Source: JAKAIY01 sp963809385
GTDB lineage: Bacteria > Chloroflexota > Ktedonobacteria > Ktedonobacterales > JADMIN01
Assembly (NCBI GenBank): GCA_963809385.1
Contig: CAWEJL010000010.1
Span: 1-64,000, forward strand
DNA length: 64,000 nt
Direction: 5' to 3'
Shown: positions 1-9,690 of the stretch, piece after piece
How positions within the stretch are numbered: position 1 is the first letter of the stretch
Layout of the letters: each line of letters starts with the position of its first letter
Translations under genes and position numbers: made by a program
The notes under the pieces: model-generated
What the model saw: the letters and a program-made list of their open reading frames with translations, nothing else
What the model was told of the DNA's origin: nothing
Databases searched by the model: none

Positions 1-1246
1 CGAGCAGCAGGAATGCCCGAGGATAGCCGTCGAGCAGGTAGCGGACGCCGAACTCGTACCAGCCGATGGCGTGGAACAGAACAGCATACCGCGATCACGA
101 GGAGGCCGATACATATCCATAGAGCGGTGCGTGTCCGTGAACTCACGGTTGCGCCAGAGAAGAGGTAGAGGAACAGTGACGTCTGACGAGTGGGCTGACG
201 GAAACGCCCCCGTTCAACATGTCGATCGTGGGGCTGGCGGTCGAACGGGCCGTTGAAGTGGATGTTGGGGAAGGCGAAGAAGTGGCCGATGACGTTCGAC
301 GGCAGATACCGGATGTTGAACGGCCCATGTGTCACCTCGGGATAGTGCTGGGCGATCAGGGTGTTGTAGCCACTGTCGAGCGGCGAACCGAACAGGAACC
401 AATTGCGCCACGCGAACAACAGGATGACGCCGCAGATCACCGCGAGCGGCGGCGCGAGCCGGCGCCAGGGGATGTCCCGCCAGCGGGTCGCCGCCGCCAC
501 ATCGAGGCGAGAAACGCCTCGATGTGGTGTTCGCCACTGCCGCCCTGCCAGGCGAAGTAGAGTATTACTGGGAAGAAGACCCCGACGGTCGAGCGGCTAA
601 AGAACGCGCACCCCAGCGCGAACGCTGCCCACCCGTGTCGGCCCCGTAACGAGAGCAGTAACGAGAGCGTCGAGCACGTGAAGGCAATAATGTGCGCTTC
701 GAACCACATGCGGCCGCCCAGCGAAAGCCAGAGGTTGATCGAGCCGAAGTAAAGCAACAGCGCGAATGTCAGGTTCTCGCGCAGCGGGCGATGCGTCAGC
801 CCCGAGGCGCGCGCCTGCTCGAAGAGGAGATAGAGCAGTGGTAGGTTGAGCGCCGAGATGAGGATCGTCAGCAGTGCGTCAGGGGTTTTCAGACCCATAA
901 ACGCGACAACCGGCAGGAAGACTAGCGCCGGGAACGGCGGGTAGACGATGTAATCCAGGCCGCCGTGCAGATGGATTACGTCTACCCTGGTTGCCGGCAG
1001 GTCGATGTTCCACCGGCCGTGCAGGAACGCCTCTGCTTGGTAGACATAATGCGGCTCGGAAGATGGGGAGATCAGCGGCTGCGCGAAAGCCCGGTTCAGC
1101 GCGATCAGCACGATCAGGGCAGCCAGGTACAATGTGATCGACAACGCCATATTGCCCCGGGTAAAGACTCCTGCGATTTCCCTGCCCGACTGCTCAGCCC
1201 GCGCGCGTTTTGTCTTAGCTGTTACGGACAGCGAGACTTCGTCCAT
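1..1246 (-). CDS. Multi-pass membrane glycosyltransferase-like protein (partial)
   Basis: The gene reads leftward and runs off the window start. The first ~230 residues form an uninterrupted hydrophobic protein: a helix near residue 40 (LYLAALIVLIAL), then a short loop with SSEPHYVYQAEAFLHGRW, then repeated membrane segments. This layout recalls GT-C polyprenyl-phosphate-sugar transferases, but no signature motif was seen, so function is inferred. The reading frame slips near 485: the next frame continues with IPWRRLAPPLAVICGVILLF and FPNIHFNGPF. It slips again near 85, where another frame reads LLFHAIGWYEFGVRYLL, the sort of C-terminal membrane segment seen in such proteins. Both breaks look like single-base indels rather than decay. 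The gene is divergent from the GT2/GtrA pair, which suggests a shared cell-envelope role. Confidence 0.55.
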
Positions 1247-1646
1247 GTACTTTTTTTCCCGTCACTTTCGCTCACCCAATTCCAGCCATGCCTGAAGCGG
1301 TTTCGCTCGGCTCAGCAAGGGCTTGTTTCACACATCTTACGCCTGGCCATATGACAACGTGCCCGGCTGGCGTTGTGCTCTCTACCACAGCTACTTTTAA
1401 CATATAATTGATAAAAAACCGCAGAGAAAATGGCTGCGCAAACCGTTCGCTGTTGATAACGGCCAACCCGAGCAACGATAACTGCGGCCCAATGTTGTGG
1501 CGCCTTGTAGAAATACCTGATCAGGACTGTTGGGAAGGTTGCATTACGCTCTGCATTTGCTTCCGTTGTAACACTCTAGAGCAGTACTTCTAGAATCGAA
1601 CGGGCTGTAATACTGTTATGTACGCCACATGTCGGAGGCGCGTACT
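1247..1646. promoter_or_regulatory. Divergent intergenic region before the GT2 gene
   Basis: This is about 400 bases of lower-GC DNA between two divergent genes, with no convincing ORF. TAATACT at 1608-1614 is a plausible -10 for the rightward GT2 gene, placing transcription start near 1621. TCTAGA occurs twice, 8 bases apart (about 1575-1594), just upstream, forming a possible operator. No clear -35 was identified. Confidence 0.3.
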
Positions 1647-2393
1647 ATGAAGGCAGATGACATGGAGAGCCAACAGCGTATCATCGTGACGATGCCTGCC
1701 TACCATGCGGAGACCACGCTCGAGAAGACGTACCGGGAGATTCCACCAGGGCTGGCGGATGACGTGCTAGTGGTCGACGACGCCAGCACCGACGGCACCG
1801 TCCGCAAGGCGCAGGAACTAGGCCTGAAGGTCTTCGTGCACCAGGCCAATCGCGGCTACGGGGGCAACCAGAAGACCTGCTACGACTGGGCGCTGGCGGC
1901 CGGAGCTAACGTCATTGTGCTATTGCACCCCGACTACCAGTACGACCCGACGACGCTGACGGCGCTGGTTGAGCCGCTGCTCGCCGGCCGTGCGGACTTC
2001 ACCTTCGGGTCGCGCTTCGCCAACGGGTCTGACCCGCGCACGGGCGGCATGCCACTCTATCGCTACGTCGGCAACCGGTTGACGACAGCCATCGAGAACC
2101 GCGTGCTCGGTACCCATTTCGCGGAGCTGCACAGCGGCCTCAAGGCGTACACGCGCGAGTTCCTCGAATCGCTCGACTATCACGCCTATTCGGATGATTT
2201 CGTCTTCGACAGCCAGATGGTGATCGGCGCGGTTCTCTCTGGCAAGCGCATTGAGGAGGTGCCCATCCCGACGCGCTACACGATGGAGTCGTCCTCGATC
2301 AGCATCCGGCGGTCGCTCGTCTACATCTGGCAGACGTTCATCCAGCTGCGGCGCATGAAGCGTCTGCACGCGCGTCACAGCCGAGGGCAATGA
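1647..2393 (+). CDS. Family 2 glycosyltransferase (DPM1/polyprenyl-phosphate type)
   Basis: This is a cytoplasmic GT-A glycosyltransferase that probably transfers a sugar from a nucleotide sugar to a polyprenyl phosphate at the membrane. The N-terminus shows the GT2 fold (IIVTMPAYHAETTLEKTYREI, then VLVVDDASTDGT). The acceptor/nucleotide region reads HQANRGYGGNQKTCYDWAL and LLHPDYQYDP, the latter carrying a metal-binding aspartate. The family C-terminal pattern SGLKAYTREFLES is present, and there is no C-terminal membrane anchor. The start is set at 1647 rather than 1629 because GGAGG lies 8 bases upstream of 1647. The downstream gtrA-like gene begins 56 bases later and probably supplies the membrane partner or flippase. 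The reading frame is intact. Confidence 0.85.
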   Translation: MKADDMESQQRIIVTMPAYHAETTLEKTYREIPPGLADDVLVVDDASTDGTVRKAQELGLKVFVHQANRGYGGNQKTCYDWALAAGANVIVLLHPDYQYDPTTLTALVEPLLAGRADFTFGSRFANGSDPRTGGMPLYRYVGNRLTTAIENRVLGTHFAELHSGLKAYTREFLESLDYHAYSDDFVFDSQMVIGAVLSGKRIEEVPIPTRYTMESSSISIRRSLVYIWQTFIQLRRMKRLHARHSRGQ

Positions 2394-2449
2394 TAGCGCA
2401 TCGCCCTCTATCCACGAGGTGATGGACACAGAACTGCGAGGAGCGACCG

Positions 2450-2971
2450 ATGGAACTGCAAAATAGTTCGGAGCCGGTAACACAGCCGACAACTGATGTT
2501 ACTATGCCGCGGGAGCAGTTCGGACACGCGCGGCGCATGGAGTCGGCGGGTCTGGTCACACGCCTGTACGCAAACGCTGAGGCGCGCAGGGTGGTCGCGT
2601 TTCTGCTGGCGGGCGGCGTCTCAGCACTCGTGACGATGGCCGTCACGCAGGTCGTCCTCCGCGCGGACGGTGGACGCTTCCTGCTGGCCGCCCTGCTCGG
2701 CACTGAGATCGGCATCCTGGCGAACTTCGCTCTCAACGACCGGTTCGCGTTCGCGGACCTCGACGGCCACGCCCGACCGATGCTGGAGCGGCTGCTGCGC
2801 TTCCATCTCACGTGCGCCTTTGGGCAGTCGCTGATCCTCGCGCTCTCCACGGTGCTCTTCGAAGTCGCGCACTGGCCCTCGTTGCTCGCGCAGGCAGTCC
2901 CGATCGTCTTTGTCACCGTCGTCAACTTTACCATCCACCGCTTCTGGACGTACCGCCGCGTCGTTGGCTAA
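2450..2971 (+). CDS. GtrA-family membrane protein
   Basis: A 173-residue protein with a ~35-residue polar N-terminus and four predicted membrane helices, beginning at VVAFLLAGGVSALVTMAV. It has the GtrA/DPMS_2-like signatures LLGTEIGILANFALNDRFAF and a C-terminal TVVNFTIHRFWTYR. GtrA proteins are thought to help translocate polyprenyl-linked sugars or accompany GT2 enzymes, which fits the immediately upstream GT2 gene. GAGGAG precedes the ATG at a normal distance. The frame is intact and the length is slightly above the family norm because of the N-terminal tail. Confidence 0.85.
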   Translation: MELQNSSEPVTQPTTDVTMPREQFGHARRMESAGLVTRLYANAEARRVVAFLLAGGVSALVTMAVTQVVLRADGGRFLLAALLGTEIGILANFALNDRFAFADLDGHARPMLERLLRFHLTCAFGQSLILALSTVLFEVAHWPSLLAQAVPIVFVTVVNFTIHRFWTYRRVVG

Positions 2972-3083
2972 CCTGCCCCCCGTCTTCCTCTTCATCGCGC
3001 CGCCATCTTCACACTCAATGGAGACATATAGCTAGCGTCAACGCCGATACACTCGGACGCCCACTGCCGATTTCTCCAAATGT

Positions 3084-3442
3084 AAGAGCATGCCTATGAT
3101 GCGCCAGGCATCGTGGCCTTCTTGCAGGCGCTGCTCGATCAAGTTGAAGGTCACTTGACCGTCATCTGGGATGGCGCGCCGATCCACCACAGCCACATCG
3201 TCAAGGACTTCCTGCGGGAGAGGGCTGCCAAGCGGCTACATCTGGAGCGCTTGCCTGGCTATGCGCCCGACCTCAACCCAGAGGAGGGCGTCTGGAACTA
3301 TCTCAAACGGCTGGGGTTGGCCAATGTCTGTTGCCGCGATCTGGCTGAGTTGACCGAGCAGGTGCGCCAAGACAAACAACGTATACGGGACCAACCGGAG
3401 ATCACCCGCGCCTGTACTCAACAATGCGACTACTTGATTTAG
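3084..3442 (+). pseudogene. IS630-family transposase, C-terminal fragment
   Basis: The frame reads YDAPGIVAFLQALLDQVEG, then VIWDGAPIHHS (second catalytic Asp) and LPGYAPDLNPEEGVWNYLK (catalytic Glu). This is the DDE_3 C-terminal half of an IS630 transposase. The N-terminal helix-turn-helix and the first catalytic Asp are absent; a stop codon (TAA) lies just upstream at about 3081. No inverted repeats were found around it. It is a dead remnant, and its right edge is 22 bases from the IS5-type element. Confidence 0.85.
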
Positions 3443-3464
3443 TTTGCAGCCACGATATCAGTAA

Positions 3465-4402
3465 GAAACTGTCTGAAAACTCCTCAAAAGCGAGCGAGCC
3501 GTCGAAGCATCAGGCGGATCATCGTAAGGTAGATGAGGGCCTCGCTCGTCGTGCCGAGTCGCTCATAGTCCTTACTGAGCCGCCGATTCTGCCCCAGCCA
3601 AGAAAACGTGCGCTCGACGACCCAACGTCTGGGCAAGACGCGAAAGCCCGGCGGCGACGTGGACTTTGACCAGTCGATCTGGTCGGGAGGAATATCGCCA
3701 GGAACCCAAACTTTCTTGTAGCGCGGGGGATGCTGGACGATCTGCGCCGTCTAGCCAAAGGTCTGCTCGATCCAGTCCTTGCCCTTGTCCTTACCGTTGT
3801 ACCCACCATCGAGCCAGATGTGACGCAGGCGCGGAAACTCGGTCGGGATCGTCTCTCTCAGCAGGAGTTTGACCCCATCACGGTCCATGATATCAGCGGT
3901 GTGCACGGTTGCGATGAGCACCAGGCCTTCCGTGTCCACCAGCAGGTGACGCTTGCGCCCCTTGATCTGCTTGCCACCAGCAAAGCCGCGTTCACCGCCG
4001 ACGCCCGTGGTTTTGACCGACTGACTATCGATGCTGCCCGCGCTGGGTTGCGGATCGCCTCCCAGCTGCACCCGCAGCCGCTCGCGCAGGGTCGTGTGGA
4101 GGCGCTCCCACGTTCCATTCATTCGGAACAGGCGAAAATAGTGGTACACCGTCTGCCAGGGCGGCCATTCCTGCGGCAGGAAACGCCAGGCGCCCCCGGT
4201 GCGGAGTTGGTAAAAGATCGCATTGAGCAACGTGCGCCACGCGTGCAGGCGAGGACGACCGGTTTGCGCCGGGGCGGGCAACAGGGGCTGAATGAGGTCC
4301 CATTCGGCGTCTGTCAGATCCGTGGCATAGAGCTGAGTACACATGTCTCAGCATATCCAACTCCGCCTCCTGCCCGCTTCTCATGCGTTTTCAGACAGTT
4401 TC
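3465..4402 (-). mobile_element. IS5-type insertion sequence with 16-bp perfect inverted repeats and TAA target duplication
   Basis: The element is 938 bp. The left end GAAACTGTCTGAAAAC (3465-3480) is exactly repeated in inverse at 4387-4402. Both sides are flanked by TAA (3462-3464 and 4403-4405), a TNA-type duplication expected for the IS427-like branch of the IS5 family (family placement from memory). It carries one transposase gene on the minus strand. Its terminal repeats differ at only one position from each end of the two MITEs at 13.8 and 16.0 kb, so this element is a candidate source of the transposase that moved them. Confidence 0.92.
3484..4344 (-). pseudogene. IS5-family transposase with one in-frame amber stop
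   Basis: The gene is 287 codons including the stop. It starts MCTQLYATDLTDAEWDLIQPLLP, a typical IS5 N-terminus. The DDE residues are visible: Asp in AGSIDSQSVKTTG, Asp in IWLDGGYNGKDKG, and Glu in RRWVVERTFSWLGQNRRL. A TAG codon at 3751-3753 interrupts the frame after EQTFG, and the same frame then continues perfectly to the normal C-terminus LIYLTMIRLMLRRLARF. Only this one codon is damaged, so the copy is either recently inactivated or carries a base error. If it is a base error, this would be an active element. Confidence 0.85.
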
Positions 4403-4403
4403 T

Positions 4404-4913
4404 AACTATGGTCTGGCGGACATCCAGGTCACCTGCGTTCCGCCCGCGCAGCCATTTCATTTCATGCTCCTTCAGTTGTATCATAATGACCCCAACGGCG
4501 GGTGGAGGCCGATGGGCGGGGCCATGGTCGGCAAGAATGGGAACCGATCCACCGACTCCCCTCCACCTCCCTCCTGGTTACCGCTGCCTGATGACACCTA
4601 CGTGCGCTACGACGTGCAACACCCCGGACTCCAGGAATCTCCAGCAGCCAGCGTCGTCGCCTGGGATGGGCAGACCCAACTCTTCGTCCTGGGCCATGTT
4701 GCGGACCGCGCTGTACAACCTGGGGACGCGACTGCGGTCAACGTGGATGGCCAGCCCGGGTGGATGACGTCAGAGAACGGGCTGGTGACCGTCACGGAAG
4801 CGCTTCCCGACGGCACGGCGCGCTTCTTTGCGGGAACCGCGTCCCCGGCTCGTGTGCAAGCGCTGGCGGCGGATGCGTTCGCGCACAGTGCGGACGTCTT
4901 GCAACCCCTCTAG
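4404..4913 (+). pseudogene. Hypothetical protein, 5' end removed by the IS insertion
   Basis: An open frame of ~170 residues (GLADIQVTCVPPAQPFHFML to AFAHSADVLQPL) begins right at the IS end. The only upstream ATG lies inside the IS terminal repeat, so the native N-terminus is lost. Composition and codon use match the neighbouring host genes. No domain was recognised; the C-terminal half (ENGLVTVTEALPDGTARFFAG) looks like an extracytoplasmic beta-rich domain, which is a guess. It may still be expressed from the IS end but is best treated as a truncated gene. Confidence 0.5.
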
Positions 4914-5044
4914 AACCGCCGCGCGGACGTACCAGCGCCACGCAAACTGGAGCGCGCCGGGAGCCGATGGAGAGCAAGGCATAAAGCGGGATAACAACAG
5001 CGGCACAACAAGAAACGCCAGCCTGTGTGGCTGGCGTTTGCAGG

Positions 5045-5115
5045 CTCCCGGACGTGGATTCGAACCACGACTGGCTGATCCAGAGCCATCTGTCCTACCG
5101 TTAGACGATCCGGGA
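5045..5115 (-). tRNA. tRNA-Gln (CTG)
   Basis: On the minus strand, TCCCGGA pairs with TCCGGGA to give a perfect 7-bp acceptor stem. The D arm is GTC..GAC with TAACGGTAG. The anticodon loop CTCTGGA gives CTG. The T arm CGTGG/TTCGAAT/CCACG is perfect. The anticodon stem has one A.G mismatch. The discriminator is G and CCA is not encoded. A shifted anticodon stem giving GGA was considered, but it leaves abnormal spacing. Confidence 0.85.
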
Positions 5116-5249
5116 ATGTGTAGGCGCTGCGCCACATAGGGCCGCAGTCCTGACAGCCACACTATCATATCACGGGCGTCCTGGCCGCGCAACCCCTCTA
5201 TTGCTCTGCGTTCTGAAGGTATTAGAGCGACTTATGCAACTACGAACCC

Positions 5250-5666
5250 TTAAATCCAAGTCTGAAGAATATGCGCTTCCAGATTTGCGCCTCCGCTTAG
5301 GATGGGTATTCCAGCCGCATCGCACGCATTCCGCCAAGCATGATTCGCCTCAATCACAGCCCACCCAGCCAGCAACATGTTTTGATAATATGTCGCCTTG
5401 TTCAGATCACCTTGTCTCAAGTGCATATCTCGGCAACATGCCCTGTCTGCGCAAACGCGTCGAATCCCTCTCAGGTGATTTGGAATGTTACACATCCCAT
5501 CTTTCTCGCACATGGAACGCCAATGCGATTGGACAGCGATTAGCGTATCGGCACATCTCCAAGCCTTGCTTAAGAGGTCGAATAGATACTCGTTCCTTGC
5601 ATGTGCAGCGAGACTAAGTCGGACTCCAGTTGCTTTCCGTGTTCTTCGGATTCCCTTATTGTTCAT
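5250..5666 (-). CDS. Hypothetical small protein in an AT-rich segment
   Basis: This is a 138-residue frame starting MNNKGIRRTRKATGV, with GAGG 8 bases upstream of the ATG at 5666. The product is basic and fairly rich in Cys (including RRVCADRACCRDMHL) and in Trp and His. No membrane segment or known domain was recognised. Base composition is much lower in GC than the rest of the window, so the segment may be horizontally acquired. Overlapping frames on the other strand are of similar length, so coding status is uncertain. Confidence 0.35.
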   Translation of the reverse strand: MNNKGIRRTRKATGVRLSLAAHARNEYLFDLLSKAWRCADTLIAVQSHWRSMCEKDGMCNIPNHLRGIRRVCADRACCRDMHLRQGDLNKATYYQNMLLAGWAVIEANHAWRNACDAAGIPILSGGANLEAHILQTWI

Positions 5667-6190
5667 GATAACTGCCTCTTTCATGACGGACTGCCTAGCC
5701 TCTAAACCTTCCTAACAGACAGTTTAGAGACCAAATGGCGATATCCTGAAGAACGCACTCACAATCACAGAGATTGTGAAGCAAAAATATGAAGAAGACG
5801 GCATCAGGCTTGTCATAAATGATATCGCGCAAGACTGATTTTGTCAAGGGAGAGCATGTAAAAAAACGCTGAAATATTCGCATTTATCTACATACACACG
5901 TGTGACTTTTTGTGTACTAACTCTCACGCATATGTACAAATTTAGAATGTAAAGACAAAATATATTCACACTGTGTGAATATATTTTGACAACAACAATT
6001 GACGTCTCACGCATTTGCGCGAGTGAGCGCCATCGCCAAAATTGACAAGCGCGCGGGCTGGCGCGTACAGTCTACCGGGTGGTCGCCTCACGACCACCGC
6101 CGCACATTCACCCCACCTAACCATGTCACATGCCCGTATGCCGCCGTGTCCGGCGCCATCAGGAGCATTTTGGGGAGGACTTGGCGCCAT
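5667..6190. promoter_or_regulatory. AT-rich intergenic region with a 31-bp perfect palindrome upstream of the tricorn protease
   Basis: There are more than 500 bases without a supportable gene. A perfect palindrome spans 5957-5987: arms AAAATATATTCACA and its complement, with a 3-base centre CTG. TTGACA (5986-5991) overlaps its right edge and could be a -35 for the protease gene, so the palindrome is placed as an operator would be. A second small palindrome, CACACGTGTG, lies near 5897-5906. Confidence 0.55.
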
Positions 6191-9100
6191 ATGGCTCACG
6201 CTGGCTATATCCGTTTTCCCACCATCCACGGAGACCGGATCGTCTTCACCGCCGAAGACGATCTCTGGATGGTCGGTCTCGATGGCGGCCGCGCCGAGCG
6301 CCTGACCGCCGGCGTCGCCGAAGTCACCAACGCGCGCTTCTCGCCCGATGGCATGACGCTCGCGTTCACCGGGCAGTCCGAGGGACCCAGCGAGGTCTAC
6401 CTCATGCCGGTGGATGGTGGCGAGGCGCGAGCGCCTGACCTACAATGGCGCGGGCGCGCGCATCGCGGGCTGGCGGCCCGACGGCTCGGCGATCATCTTC
6501 GCCAGCCCTGCCTTCCAGCCAATGGGCCGCTGGTGGGCGCTGCACGAGGTCTCGCCAGAGGGCGGTCTCTCGCGCGCGCTGCCGTGGGGTCCCGCGCACT
6601 CGGTCGCCTTCGGGCCAAACGGCGCCGTCATCGTCGGCCGCAACACCGACGAGCCAGCCCACTGGAAACGCTATCGCGGCGGCACCGCCGGGTATCTGTG
6701 GATTGACCCGCATGGGGCTGGTGAGTTCCACCGTCTGCTCGACCTGAAGAGCAACATCGCCTATCCTTGCTGGGTGGACGAGCGGGTCTACTTCATCTCC
6801 GATCACGAGGGCATCGGCAACGTCTATTCCTGCCTACCCTCCGGTCACGACCTGCGCCGCCACAGCGATCAGCGCGACTTCTACGCGCGCGGCCTGGCAA
6901 CCGACGGGCGCACGCTGGTTTACCACGCTGGCGGAGACCTCTTCGCGCTCTCGCCTGATGGGACGGGCGGGCGCAAGGTCGAGGTAGCCCTGACCGGCAC
7001 GCGCACACAGCGCGCGCGCAAGTTCACGCCCGCTGGCCGCTGGCTGGAGTCCTGGGCGCCGAACCAGCGCGGCGACCGCGTGGCGCTGACCACACGCGGC
7101 AAGCTCTTCAGCATGGGCGCCTTCGAGGGCGCCGTCGCGCAGCAGGGCGACACGGAGGCGACCCGCTACCGCATGGTGACGTGGCTGGCGGACGGCAAGC
7201 GCATCGCCGCCATCGCCGACGCCGGCGACGAGCCGCGGCTGGCGGTCTTCTCCGCCGATGGCGCGAGCGAGACGCGCGTCTTCGACAGCCTCGATGTCGG
7301 TCACGTCATGGAGCTGGAAGCGGCGCCGGTCGGCGCGCTGGTGGCGCTCTCCAATCATCGCGGCGATTTCGCCGTGGTGGACGTGGACAGCGGCGAGATG
7401 CGCGTGCTCGATCACACCGATCACGGCCGCGAAGAAGACGCGATGCACCAGCGCGGCCTGGGCTGGTCGCCGGATGGCCAGTGGCTGGCGTACAGCTTCG
7501 CGATCAACGGGCGGCAGACGGCGGTCAAGCTGGCGCGTGTGGCGACCGGTGAGACGTGGCAGGTCACCGAGCCGGTGCGCTTTGACATGGCCCCCGCCTT
7601 CGACCCGGAGGGCAAGTATCTCTACTTCCTGAGCGCGCGCGACTTCGACCCCGTGCAGGACCAGCTACTGTTCGACATGAGTTTCCCGCGCGGGATGCGC
7701 CCATATCTCATCACGCTCAAGCGCGACACGCGCTCGCCCTTCGCGCCGCTGCCACCCGCGCCGGAGGACGATGGAGAAGGAGAAGGCGGAGGACAAGCCC
7801 GCCGCTGAAGGCGAGGCCGCCGCGAACAGATGGCGCGGAGCAGCCGGACAGCGCCAGCGACGCGCCGAAGCCGGTGGAGATTGACCTGGAGGGCATCAGC
7901 GGGCGCGTCGTGCGGTTCCCGGTTTCGGAGGGGCGCTACAGCCGTATCGCGGGCATCCCCGGCGGCGCGGTCTTCACCATGACGCCGATCGAGGGGACGC
8001 TGAACGATAGCTGGACCTCGCTCACGCCGCCCAGCAATGGCTCGCTCAGCGTCTACCGCTTCGAGAGCGCCAAGCTGGATCAGCTCGCTGGCGCGATCAG
8101 CGACTTCGCCGTCACCGCCGATGGCAAGATGCTGCTCTACCGCTCGAATGACCGTCTGCGCCTCATCCGGGCGGGCGAGAAACCCGCTGATGGGCCTGAT
8201 GGGGACCATCCAGGGCGCGCCTCGGGCTGGCTCGACCTCGACCGCGTGAAGGTCGGTGTCTGGCCGGGCGCCGAGTGGCGGCAGATGTACCGCGAGGCGT
8301 GGCGGCTCCAGCGCGAGCAGTACTGGACCGCCGACATGAGCGGCATTGACTGGGAGGCGGTGCGCGACCGCTACGAGCCGCTGGTGGACCGCGTAGGCTC
8401 GCGCGCGGAGCTCTCCGACCTGATCTGGGAGATGCAGGGCGAGCTAGGCTCGTCCCACGCCTACGAGTTCGGCGGCGAGTATCGCGAGCGCCCGCACTAC
8501 GCGCAGGGCAGCCTTGGCTGTGACTGGGCGTTCGACGAAGCCACTGGCGCCTATACCATCGCCCGCATCGCGCGCGGCGACACCTGGGCTCCCGACGCGA
8601 CCTCGCCACTGACAGCGCCAGGCGTCAACGTCGCGGTGGGCGACGCGATCGTCGCCATCAACGGCCAGCGCGTCACCCGCGAGCGCAGCCCGCAGAGCCT
8701 GCTTGTCAACCAGGCGGGCGCCGAGGTCGAAGTGCTGGTGCGCCCAGCGGGGAGTGAGCAGACGCGCGCCGTCACCGTCCGCGCGCTGGGCAGCGACTTC
8801 CAGGCGCGCTACATGGACTGGGTGGAGGGCAACCGCCGCCTGATCCACGAGCGCTCGAACGGGCGTGTGGGCTACATCCACGTGCCGGACATGAGTCCCT
8901 TCGGCTTCGCGATGTTCCACCGCTACTTCACGCAGGAGTACGACTATGAGGGCCTGATCGTGGATGTGCGCTGGAATGGCGGCGGCAACGTCTCCAGTCT
9001 GGTGCTGGAGAAGCTGATGCGCCCGCGCCTGGGCTACAGCTTCCAGCGCTGGAGCGGCGCGGCGCCGTACTTCATCGAATCGCCGCGCGGCGCGATCGTT

Positions 9101-9514
9101 GGCATCACCGACGAGAACGCGGGCTCCGACGGCGACATCTTCAGCCACGCCTTCAAGATGCTGAATCTGGGGCCGCTGGTAGGCAAGCGCACGTGGGGCG
9201 GCGTGGTGGGCATCAGCCCATATATCGCGCTGGCCGATGGCACGCTGACCACTCAGCCGGAGTTCAGCTTCTGGTTCCGCGATGTGGGCTGGGGCGTTGA
9301 GAACTACGGCACGGACCCCACCATCGAGGTGGACAACACGCCGCAGGACTACGCGCGCGGCGCCGACCCGCAGCTGGAGCGGGCGCTAGCCGAGGCGATG
9401 CGATTGGTGGAGGAGCGCCCGTCGCAGACACCGGAGACTGGCCCGCGTCCTCAAAAGCCGCTGCCGCACGTCGCACCACGGGTGATAGTGGCGAAGACGG
9501 CGAAAGGCTCCTAG
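6191..9514 (+). CDS. Tricorn-type protease (S41 family, beta-propeller, PDZ)
   Basis: This is a large cytoplasmic serine protease/peptidase of the tricorn family, thought to act downstream of ATP-dependent proteases on peptides. It starts MAHAGYIRFPTIHGDRIVF, with GGGGAGG upstream. The first ~500 residues are WD40/PD40-type propeller blades (WSPDGQWLAYS, FSPDGMTLAFTG). A central catalytic-1 segment has GELGSSHAYEFGG with the expected His. A PDZ domain follows (GVNVAVGDAIVAINGQRV), then the S41 core with the nucleophile in ENAGSDGDIFSHAFK. The frame changes near 6428 (one extra C), near 7775 and near 7825. The last two lie in an acidic linker (EKEKAEDKPAAEGEA). All domains are otherwise complete, so I treat it as a functional gene with sequence indels. 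A strong hairpin follows the stop. Confidence 0.85.
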
Positions 9515-9544
9515 CGGCTGATCGCTTGCGGTATGCGGCGCATA

Positions 9545-9589
9545 CGACAGGCGGCGAAATCGTCTCGATGACGATTTCGCCGCCTGTCG
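9545..9589 (+). terminator. 20-bp perfect hairpin after the tricorn gene
   Basis: A perfect 20-bp stem (9545-9564 with 9570-9589) with a TCGAT loop starts about 30 bases after the protease stop. No T-run follows, so it is either a bidirectional terminator or an mRNA-stabilising hairpin. Confidence 0.7.
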
Positions 9590-9690
9590 CTGTTCCGAGT
9601 CCACTCCAGCATGGCGATCCATCTTTCGTCCGCGCTCGTTCGTATCATATGAGCGAGCGAAAAGATCGCGCGACTGGAGGCGTAAAGGAT

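Noticed and set aside
3751..3753. Amber codon in the IS5 transposase as a recoded (for example pyrrolysine) codon
   Set aside because: No downstream signal and no family precedent; a simple point mutation or base error explains it.
5045..5115. Reading the tRNA anticodon as GGA (Ser) using a perfect shifted stem
   Set aside because: The shift gives abnormal spacing on both sides, a pyrimidine at position 37, and no long variable arm as tRNA-Ser needs.
5999..6190. 64-residue upstream extension of the tricorn protease
   Set aside because: No ribosome site at that start and no family similarity; MAHAGYIRFPT at 6191 has GGGGAGG upstream.
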